Source: Rhodobacterales bacterium UBA3077
GTDB lineage: Bacteria > Pseudomonadota > Alphaproteobacteria > Rhodobacterales > Rhodobacteraceae
Assembly: GCA_002366685.1 (NCBI GenBank)
Contig: DFBP01000175.1
Span: forward strand, 2,393 to 7,503
Length of the DNA stretch: 5,111 nt
Reading direction: 5' to 3'
In this document: piece after piece, positions 1-4,440 of the stretch
Position numbering within the stretch: the first letter of the stretch is position 1
Layout: every line of letters begins with the position of its first letter
Position numbers and translations under genes: made by a program
Notes under the pieces: model-generated
What the model saw: only the letters and a program-made list of their open reading frames with translations
Databases searched by the model: none
Told to the model about the DNA's origin: nothing

Positions 1-485
1 GAACCGGCCTTATAGGCGTGCGGCATCGCGTTTTGGGCGCTTGTGTCCCAGCCTTGAACGGCACCGTCACGGAAATCAATGCCCGGGGAAAGGATCAGCT
101 TGTCGTAGGGCACCGAGCCACCGCCAGCCAAAGCAACGGTTTTTGCGTCCCGATCAACACCGATGGCCCAGTCATGCACAACATTGATCCCTTGAGAAGC
201 CAGCGCACCATAGGAGTGGCCGAGCGAAGCCATATCGCGGAAACCACCGAGATAGAGGTTCGAGAAGAAGCAAGTGTAATATGTGCGTGTCGGCTCAATG
301 AGCGTTACGTCAATAGCACCACCGCTGTCTTTAGCGATGTAGCGCGCGGCGGTTGCACCACCGGCGCCGCCGCCCACAACCACAACCCGTGGTTTGCCGT
401 GGCCGGCTGCGAAAACGGTTGGTGCGCTCAAAGTGGCGGCTGCCGCTACCCCCGCGCCCATAAATCCGCGTCTGTCTAGTTTCAT
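1..485 (-). CDS. fccB: Flavocytochrome c sulfide dehydrogenase flavoprotein subunit (FccB/SoxF-like), N-terminal part
   Basis: The first 161 codons are present and the frame runs off the left edge, so the stop lies outside the window (family members are about 400-430 residues). The N-terminus reads MKLDRRGFMGAG, a twin-arginine signal (R5 R6) with an alanine-rich hydrophobic stretch and a likely cut after VFA (residue 26). An FAD-binding Rossmann motif VVVVGGGAGGATAA follows at about 34-47, with the ribose-binding acid at E64 (LIEP). TYYTC ends at C72, the position of the cysteine that carries FAD through a thioether in the Allochromatium FccB. Later matches to the family are VPYDKLILSPGID (125-137) and AMPHAYKAG (153-161). 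By family knowledge the protein oxidises sulfide to sulfur or polysulfide in the periplasm and passes electrons to its diheme cytochrome partner, which is encoded immediately upstream. The start is set by a good Shine-Dalgarno. SoxF versus FccB cannot be decided from this fragment. Confidence 0.93.
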   Translation of the reverse strand, partial: MKLDRRGFMGAGVAAAATLSAPTVFAAGHGKPRVVVVGGGAGGATAARYIAKDSGGAIDVTLIEPTRTYYTCFFSNLYLGGFRDMASLGHSYGALASQGINVVHDWAIGVDRDAKTVALAGGGSVPYDKLILSPGIDFRDGAVQGWDTSAQNAMPHAYKAG

Positions 486-492
486 AATGTTT

Positions 493-499
493 CTCCCTT
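493..499 (-). promoter_or_regulatory. Ribosome binding site of fccB
   Basis: On the minus strand AAGGGAG lies 7 bases before the ATG at 485. It sits inside the 17-base gap after the fccA stop, which supports separate, efficient initiation of fccB within one transcript and fixes the fccB start in front of the Tat signal. Confidence 0.75.
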
Positions 500-502
500 G
501 GT

Positions 503-1204
503 TTATTGCTGAATGCTCTCGTAATAAGCTGCTAGTGCCGCAATTTCTTCGTTGGACAAAACGCTGGTGATTTGTTGCATCACCGAATTTTCGCGCGATT
601 TGTTTTTGTAAGCATGCAGCACGGTCACAAATGCCGGTGCAGGCCAATTGATAATTGAGGGAATACCGTCGGTCTCGCCGCTTTCCTGATGGCAGGTTAC
701 GCAGGTCGAAGCCAGATACTGGCCATATGCCACATCCCCCTCGATTGCCAGAATTTCGGGTGCCACGTCCGGGTCGGAAGGCTCGATATGTGCGGTGCCA
801 AGGCCGGTTTCCGGGGTCAACGTGCTCAGAAACACGATCAACTCATGGCGGTCTTCTTCTTTGCGAACGCCGCTAAAGCTCATTCTCGTTCCCGGTACAA
901 AGTCAGACGGGCGTGTGAGAAATGCATCCATCATGTCCTCATCCCAGACAAGCCCGTCATCGGCCATGGCCGTGAGGGCACGCGAATAGCGGAACCCTTC
1001 GACACTGGCCGCCGCGCGGCCCATGATCTCGTTCAGGTGCGGCCCCACTTTATTGCGGGCTTCCGGCCCGACTTCGTGGCAGCTGGCACAGCGCCTGAAT
1101 AGGCGTTCCCCCACGTCAGCATGACCGTCGGCAAAAGCAGTTTCGAGCCCGACAATGAATAGAAGGGGCAAGGCGGTGAATAGATTCAGGACATTTCTCA
1201 ACAT
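503..1204 (-). CDS. fccA: Diheme cytochrome c, sulfide dehydrogenase cytochrome subunit (FccA/SoxE-like)
   Basis: The protein has 233 residues and a Sec-type signal peptide (hydrophobic about 5-20, likely cut after AFA at residue 25), so it is periplasmic. It carries two heme c sites: C39-A-S-C-H43 and C168-V-T-C-H172. The first domain (about 29-130) resembles mitochondrial/c2-type class I cytochromes: KVGPHLNEIMGR (52-63), FRYSRAL (71-77), then VPGTRMSF, with M108 as probable axial ligand. The second domain (about 155-230) resembles the FccA domain: YLASTCVTCH, GIPSI, SRENSVMQ with M209 as probable ligand, and SNEEIAALAAYYESI at the end. The stop is 17 bases before fccB, so the pair is almost certainly one operon and the product is its electron acceptor. 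The start ATG has no clear Shine-Dalgarno, but it is the only start that keeps the signal peptide. FccA and SoxE are homologous; the choice of symbol rests on the fccB neighbour. Heme attachment would need cytochrome c maturation proteins not encoded here. Confidence 0.87.
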   Translation of the reverse strand: MLRNVLNLFTALPLLFIVGLETAFADGHADVGERLFRRCASCHEVGPEARNKVGPHLNEIMGRAAASVEGFRYSRALTAMADDGLVWDEDMMDAFLTRPSDFVPGTRMSFSGVRKEEDRHELIVFLSTLTPETGLGTAHIEPSDPDVAPEILAIEGDVAYGQYLASTCVTCHQESGETDGIPSIINWPAPAFVTVLHAYKNKSRENSVMQQITSVLSNEEIAALAAYYESIQQ

Positions 1205-1239
1205 ATCGCGAGTATACGTATTTTATTCTGCAAAACTAC

Positions 1240-1256
1240 AAGTATTATTTGTACTT
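1240..1256. repeat. Inverted repeat AAGTA-N7-TACTT, possible operator of fccA
   Basis: Five-base arms at 1240-1244 and 1252-1256 are separated by 7 bases. The repeat lies just downstream of the candidate -10 element, about 36-52 bases before the fccA start codon, where a repressor site would be expected. The arms are short and AT-rich, so chance is possible. It does not match the ATTC-N8-GAAT sites reported for SqrR/BigR-type sulfide repressors. Confidence 0.25.
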
Positions 1257-1257
1257 A

Positions 1258-1287
1258 ATCATAAATGAGAGTTGCATTTAGTTGCAA
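1258..1287 (-). promoter_or_regulatory. Candidate promoter of fccA-fccB
   Basis: On the minus strand TTGCAA (1287-1282) and TATGAT (1263-1258) are separated by 18 bases. The -10 matches the sigma-70 consensus at 5 of 6 positions and the -35 at 4 of 6. Transcription would start near 1251 and give a leader of roughly 46 bases before the fccA ATG. The surrounding DNA is AT-rich, so similar hexamers occur easily; an alternative -10 is TACAAA at 1253-1248. Confidence 0.4.
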
Positions 1288-1291
1288 TCAA
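1278..1291. promoter_or_regulatory. Weak second FNR/Crp-family-like box
   Basis: TTAGT-TGCA-ATCAA matches the FNR consensus TTGAT-N4-ATCAA at 8 of 10 conserved positions. It overlaps the candidate -35 element of fccA and its centre is 22 bases from the better box at 1300-1313, about two helical turns. On its own it would not be convincing. Confidence 0.2.
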
Positions 1292-1299
1292 ACCTTTAA

Positions 1300-1313
1300 T
1301 TAATCAATATCAA
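1300..1313. promoter_or_regulatory. FNR/FnrL-like binding site upstream of fccA
   Basis: TTAAT-CAAT-ATCAA matches the FNR-family consensus TTGAT-N4-ATCAA at 9 of 10 conserved positions, with one intact half site. Its centre (1306.5) is about 55 bases upstream of the start predicted from the TATGAT -10, or about 64 upstream if TACAAA is used, in the range of upstream-binding activators. In alphaproteobacteria such boxes are read by FnrL or related Crp/Fnr regulators responding to low oxygen or nitric oxide. The AT-rich setting raises the chance of a random match. Confidence 0.35.
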
Positions 1314-1327
1314 TTACTTAGCTTTAC

Positions 1328-1343
1328 TTTATTTAAAAATAAA
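1328..1343. repeat. AT-only palindrome
   Basis: TTTATTT and AAATAAA form 7-base arms separated by two bases. It contains no G or C, so it would be a poor RNA hairpin. It could add to DNA bending or melting upstream of the fcc promoter, or may simply reflect low-complexity AT sequence. Confidence 0.3.
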
Positions 1344-1359
1344 TCAACGTAAAATAATT

Positions 1360-1370
1360 GTGATTTAATT
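1360..1370. repeat. Direct repeat GTGATTTAATT, copy 1
   Basis: This 11-base word recurs exactly at 1479-1489. The two copies bracket a 108-base segment that contains the GC-rich hairpin. No terminal inverted repeats are seen inside the bracketed segment, so a target-site duplication is only one possible reading. Confidence 0.35.
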
Positions 1371-1430
1371 CGGATTTTGTAACTAAATGTGCGAATCGGT
1401 CCAAGAATCTTCTGGGGGACACGCAGCTCT

Positions 1431-1456
1431 GCCTCCGCGTTCGCCAGAACGCAGGC
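1431..1456. other. GC-rich hairpin downstream of the serine hydrolase gene
   Basis: GCCT (1431-1434) pairs with AGGC (1453-1456), and GCGTTC (1437-1442) pairs with GAACGC (1447-1452) around a GCCA loop, leaving a two-base CC bulge. The 10-pair stem lies about 30 bases past the hydrolase stop on the minus strand. No run of T follows on that strand, so it is not a standard intrinsic terminator. It could mark a Rho-dependent end or protect the 3' end of the message. Confidence 0.4.
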
Positions 1457-1478
1457 CTCATATTTGCTTGCAGACTTA

Positions 1479-1489
1479 GTGATTTAATT
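1479..1489. repeat. Direct repeat GTGATTTAATT, copy 2
   Basis: An exact copy of 1360-1370. It overlaps two bases of the serine hydrolase stop codon (minus-strand TAA at 1490-1488). Confidence 0.35.
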
Positions 1490-2657
1490 AGTCGTCGAGG
1501 CCATCTTGGGCGGCAATTTCACGGAACATATCCAGATTTTGCTGGTGTGCGCCGGCCTCGGTAAAGGCAAGATCTGCTGAATTTAGCGCCACCACAGTCC
1601 CTTCCGGCTGGTTCACATATATATATTGCCCATAGATACCCCGTGCAAAATACTCGCCATCCGTTGCGTCTGAGGGGAGCCACCATTGAAAACCGTAACC
1701 GTGGGCAGTTGGCGTAGCGGGCGCGGTATTCGCGGTTGAGGCCGCCACCCAGTCAGCCGGAACAATTTGGGTGCCGTTCCACATTCCGTTTTGCAAAAAC
1801 AACTGCCCCATGCGGGCGTAATCCCGCGTGCGGAGGTTCAACCCGCCCAAAACAAAAGCCACGCCTTTGCCATCGATCAACATGACCGGGTCAGCCTCCA
1901 GCCCGAGCGGTACCATAAGCTTCTCGACCATCAGGTCCGGAATGCTCCGGCCGGTCGCGCCGCGAATAACCATGCCCAGAACATGGGTATCAATAGATAC
2001 ATATTTCCAGGCTTCACCCGGCGCGCGATCGCGCTCGCTCAAGCTGGCGGCAAATTCGTCCATCGAACCGCCCAGCGCCAGCACTCGCCCCATTTTGTTG
2101 ATATCGGAATTAAAATCGAGATAATCTTCGTTGAACCGCACACCCGAAGCCATATTGAGCACGTTGCGAATGCTGGTCCCGTCATAAGCGCCCCCGACCA
2201 AGGCCGGAGCATATTGCGTAACCTGATCGTCAATCGAAGCGATATCACCTTCGCTGACCACAATTCCCATCAATGCCGACAGGAAGCTCTTGGCCACCGA
2301 CCATGATATCCGCAAATCGGTATCCGCTGTGCCAAGATAATAGCTCTCATGGGCAATTTGCCCGTCTTTCACAACCACTAGCCCGGTTACGGCGCGCTCT
2401 TCGACCCAAGCCTCGAAAGCCGGCATATCAAGCGGTGTGCCCGAAAGAAGGCTGACATCCGTTTCGGGAATGTTGAGCGTGGTGCTAAAAAACAGCCCGT
2501 CCATATGAGAAAAATTATGGACGATTTTTTCCTCATCAAACAAAGAATTTACTGCCAACAGGCGCGTGATGCCCTCGCGCTTCCAAATCGCCACACCGCC
2601 CAAAACCAGCGCCAGTAAAAGTAACCCGCGAAAGGCCCATTTCATTGTTTTCCGCAT
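1488..2657 (-). CDS. Membrane-anchored serine hydrolase of the beta-lactamase family (class C/NylB-like fold)
   Basis: With the chosen ATG the protein has 389 residues. The N-terminus is basic (R2, K3, K6, R10), followed by one hydrophobic segment at about 11-25 (LLLLALVLGGVAIW) and then K26 R27. This predicts an anchor with the enzyme in the periplasm; no clear signal-peptidase site or lipobox is seen. The catalytic SxxK motif is S120-V-A-K123 within ISWSVAKSF. The second motif is Y219-V-S221 in WKYVSIDTHVLG, where penicillin-recognising relatives have YxN. GIYGQYIYV (about 341-348) occupies the place of the third KTG/HxG-type motif. This pattern fits the esterase/6-aminohexanoate-dimer-hydrolase side of PF00144 more than true beta-lactamases, so antibiotic resistance should not be assumed. 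The substrate is unknown. An in-frame GTG at 2675 would add six residues and overlap pip, but the ATG has the better ribosome site. It probably forms an operon with pip. Confidence 0.88.
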   Translation of the reverse strand: MRKTMKWAFRGLLLLALVLGGVAIWKREGITRLLAVNSLFDEEKIVHNFSHMDGLFFSTTLNIPETDVSLLSGTPLDMPAFEAWVEERAVTGLVVVKDGQIAHESYYLGTADTDLRISWSVAKSFLSALMGIVVSEGDIASIDDQVTQYAPALVGGAYDGTSIRNVLNMASGVRFNEDYLDFNSDINKMGRVLALGGSMDEFAASLSERDRAPGEAWKYVSIDTHVLGMVIRGATGRSIPDLMVEKLMVPLGLEADPVMLIDGKGVAFVLGGLNLRTRDYARMGQLFLQNGMWNGTQIVPADWVAASTANTAPATPTAHGYGFQWWLPSDATDGEYFARGIYGQYIYVNQPEGTVVALNSADLAFTEAGAHQQNLDMFREIAAQDGLDD

Positions 2658-2658
2658 T

Positions 2659-3636
2659 TTAATCACCCTGTTCACCCAAGTGGTCCATCACATTTACCAG
2701 TTCTGCGGTAACCCCGGATTCAGACATTGCATGTCCGGCAAGATTTACCATCCGCAATTCGGATTCAGGCCACTCGCGGTGCACTGCATAAGCGGTGTGT
2801 GGCGGGCAAACCATGTCATACCGGCCCTGCACGATATATCCCTTTACCTTTTCAAGCCGGTCCATATTGGCAATGATCTGGTCATCTTGATCCAGCCAAC
2901 CCTGATGGGTGAAATAGTGGTTTTCGATCCGCGAAAAGGCGCGTGCGTATTGCGCGCGCGCACCGCGTATTTTTCCGTCCGAGACAAGAGTCGCAAGCGT
3001 GTTTTCCCATCCGGTCCAGATCCGCGCAGCCTGATCGGCCAGCTTTTCATCCTCGCCAAATAGACGGGTATTGTAAGCCGCGATAAGGTCATGCTGCTCG
3101 TCAGTTGGAATAATGCCCTTAAACAGCGCCCAGGCTTCCGGCCAAAATTGCCCGGCTCCGCCCCCATAGAACCAGTCAAGCTCTACGCTCGTCAGCGTAA
3201 AAACGCCCCGCAGCACAAGGGCGCGCGCCCGCTCGGGGTGGGTTTGGCCATAAAGCAGCGAAAGCGTTGCCCCCCAGGAGCCGCCAAACACTATCCATTT
3301 ATCAATACCAAGCCGCTTCCGAATCCGTTCGATATCGGCAACCAGATCCCAGGTTGTGTTATTTTCAACGCTTGCAAAGGGCGTTGAGCGACCGCACCCG
3401 CGTTGGTCAAACAAGATGGTATGAAAGAGCTCGGGGTTAAAATAGCGGCGCATTGAGGCGGAGCATCCACCCCCGGGACCCCCATGCAATACCACAACCG
3501 GAATCCCCTTTGGATTACCCGATTGCTCAACATAAAGCCGGTGCCCGTCGGTCATTTCCATACGCTGGGTCATAAACGGCTCGCGCGGCGGGTATAGTCT
3601 GGTTAGGCCGGAATGTGGGCTGGTATGTTCGGGCAT
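2659..3636 (-). CDS. pip: Proline iminopeptidase (prolyl aminopeptidase), alpha/beta hydrolase
   Basis: The protein has 325 residues, close to the usual 310-325 of the family, and removes N-terminal proline from peptides in the cytosol (no signal peptide). The family N-terminus LTRLYPPREPF is at 11-21, followed by TDGHRLYVEQSGNPKG. The oxyanion-hole motif HGGPGGG is at 51-57, DQRGCGRS at 77-84, and the nucleophile elbow GGSWG at 118-122 with catalytic S120. The acid is D274 in GRYDMVCPP and the base is H302 in AGHAMSE, completing the S33-family triad. The ATG at 3636 has only a weak upstream GAG, but it is the nearest start before the conserved LYPP block. The frame stays open upstream to 4113 opposite ubiG, which I treat as chance. 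The gene is divergent from ubiG and followed by a coupled serine hydrolase; it may supply proline from peptide scavenging, which is an inference. Confidence 0.95.
   Translation of the reverse strand: MPEHTSPHSGLTRLYPPREPFMTQRMEMTDGHRLYVEQSGNPKGIPVVVLHGGPGGGCSASMRRYFNPELFHTILFDQRGCGRSTPFASVENNTTWDLVADIERIRKRLGIDKWIVFGGSWGATLSLLYGQTHPERARALVLRGVFTLTSVELDWFYGGGAGQFWPEAWALFKGIIPTDEQHDLIAAYNTRLFGEDEKLADQAARIWTGWENTLATLVSDGKIRGARAQYARAFSRIENHYFTHQGWLDQDDQIIANMDRLEKVKGYIVQGRYDMVCPPHTAYAVHREWPESELRMVNLAGHAMSESGVTAELVNVMDHLGEQGD
2663..2669 (-). promoter_or_regulatory. Ribosome binding site of the serine hydrolase, inside the end of pip
   Basis: AGGGTGA on the minus strand lies 5 bases before the ATG at 2657 and falls within the last codons of pip. 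The pip stop TAA (2661-2659) is separated from the ATG by a single A. This supports ATG 2657 over the upstream GTG at 2675 and suggests translational coupling of the two genes. Confidence 0.6.
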
Positions 3637-3687
3637 TAAATGGCAAACTCTGGTTAAGGCTTTTTCATAGCATGGCAGGTTGAGAAG
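3637..3687. promoter_or_regulatory. Short divergent intergenic region between pip and ubiG
   Basis: Only 51 bases separate the two opposite start codons, so both promoters must lie here or reach into the neighbouring coding sequence. I see a weak TATGAA (minus strand, about 3669-3664) but no well-spaced -35 partner, and no clear operator palindrome. AGG at 3677-3679, 8 bases before the ubiG ATG, is the likely ubiG ribosome site. Confidence 0.4.
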
Positions 3688-4440
3688 ATGAGTGCAACGG
3701 AATCCAGAAATACCATTGACGAGGCCGAAGTCGCCAAGTTTGAAGCCATGGCCGCCGAGTGGTGGGACCCGACAGGGAAGTTCAAACCGCTGCACATGCT
3801 CAACCCGACCAGGCTGGAATACATCGTTGACCAGATCGCCGTCGAATTTTGCCGCGACCGAAAGAGCCTGAAGCCTTTTGAAGGCCTGCGCCTTCTCGAT
3901 ATCGGCTGCGGTGGCGGGTTGCTGAGCGAGCCAATGGCGCGGCTTGGGGCCGATGTGCTTGGCGCGGATGCCGCAGCCGGTAACATTCCGGTCGCGCAAA
4001 TTCACGCTGAGCAATCCGGACTTGAGATTGATTACCGCAACACAATGGCTGAAGCGCTGGTTGACGACGGCGAGCAGTTCGACGTGATCCTCAATATGGA
4101 AGTGATTGAGCACGTGGCAGACCCGCAGGCCATGCTAGATGCCTGTTTTGCCCTTCTCAAACCCGGTGGGCTGATGATTTGCTCCACCATCAACCGCAAC
4201 GCTAAAAGCTATATGGTTGCGATCATCGGGGCTGAGCGGGTTATGCGCTGGCTGCCGGTTGGTACCCACGAATGGGACAAGTTCATTACCCCCGACGAAC
4301 TGTTCGAACTTATCAGCAAGGCCGGGCTAGAGCCGGTGGACCGCAAAGGTTTCACGTTTAATCCGCTCGGGTGGAACTGGTCAATTTCTGACCGCGATCT
4401 TTCAGTCAACTATGTGACGGCGAGCGTAAAGCCCGCCTAA
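3688..4440 (+). CDS. ubiG: Bifunctional 2-polyprenyl-6-hydroxyphenol methylase / 3-demethylubiquinol 3-O-methyltransferase UbiG
   Basis: The protein has 250 residues, the normal length for UbiG. It performs both O-methylations of ubiquinone biosynthesis using S-adenosylmethionine, at the inner face of the membrane. The UbiG signature AAEWWDPTGKFKPLHMLNP is at 22-40. SAM-binding motif I is LLDIGCGGGLLSEP (69-82), with the acid at D94 in LGADAAAGNIP. NMEVIEHVADP (136-146) is the motif II region, LLKPGGLMICSTINRN (156-171) is motif III, and GTHEWDKFITPDEL (192-205) is the family C-terminal block. The gene ends in a UbiG-typical NPLGWNWSISDRDLSVNY(V) segment at 225-243. The start has an AGG 8 bases upstream. 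The gene is divergent from pip and convergent with a YegD-like gene with overlapping stops, so it is probably transcribed alone. Ubiquinone production fits the respiratory context suggested by the fcc genes, but no direct link is shown. Confidence 0.96.
   Translation: MSATESRNTIDEAEVAKFEAMAAEWWDPTGKFKPLHMLNPTRLEYIVDQIAVEFCRDRKSLKPFEGLRLLDIGCGGGLLSEPMARLGADVLGADAAAGNIPVAQIHAEQSGLEIDYRNTMAEALVDDGEQFDVILNMEVIEHVADPQAMLDACFALLKPGGLMICSTINRNAKSYMVAIIGAERVMRWLPVGTHEWDKFITPDELFELISKAGLEPVDRKGFTFNPLGWNWSISDRDLSVNYVTASVKPA

Larger units (their letters stand above)
1205..1487. other. AT-rich intergenic region between the serine hydrolase and fccA
   Basis: No convincing gene was found on either strand. 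By hand count, 1221-1390 has 37 G or C in 170 bases, about 22%, far below the flanking coding DNA, while about 1391-1480 returns to GC-rich sequence. Because both neighbours are on the minus strand, the region should hold the end of the hydrolase transcript (near 1400-1487) and the promoter of fccA (near 1205-1320). Individual candidate elements are listed separately. Confidence 0.8.

Noticed and set aside
18..479. Plus-strand 153-codon frame
   Set aside because: It lies opposite fccB, which has a Tat signal, FAD motif and ribosome site; the plus-strand product shows no recognisable motif.
689..1102. Plus-strand 137-codon frame
   Set aside because: It is antisense to the diheme cytochrome gene, which has both CxxCH sites and a signal peptide.
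1225..1244. Possible SqrR/BigR sulfide-repressor site starting at ATTC
   Set aside because: The required GAAT half at N8 spacing is absent.
1391..1480. Possible tRNA or small stable RNA in the GC-rich part of the intergenic region
   Set aside because: There is a hairpin, but no cloverleaf, T-loop GTTCRA box, acceptor stem or promoter pairing could be built.
1617..1626. Five tandem AT dinucleotides
   Set aside because: It simply encodes Tyr-Ile-Tyr in the conserved GQYIYV segment of the hydrolase; too short for a meaningful microsatellite.
1767..2306. Plus-strand 179-codon frame
   Set aside because: It is antisense to the serine hydrolase; its translation is rich in H, R and Q without domain features, typical of a shadow frame.
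2658..2675. GTG at 2675 as the serine hydrolase start
   Set aside because: No Shine-Dalgarno precedes it and it would overlap pip by 17 bases; the ATG at 2657 has AGGGTGA at 5-base spacing.
3637..4113. Open frame continuous with pip extending 159 codons upstream, antisense to ubiG
   Set aside because: The conserved proline iminopeptidase N-terminus begins just after the ATG at 3636; the extension lacks family similarity and lies opposite a clear ubiG, so it is a GC-rich antisense shadow.
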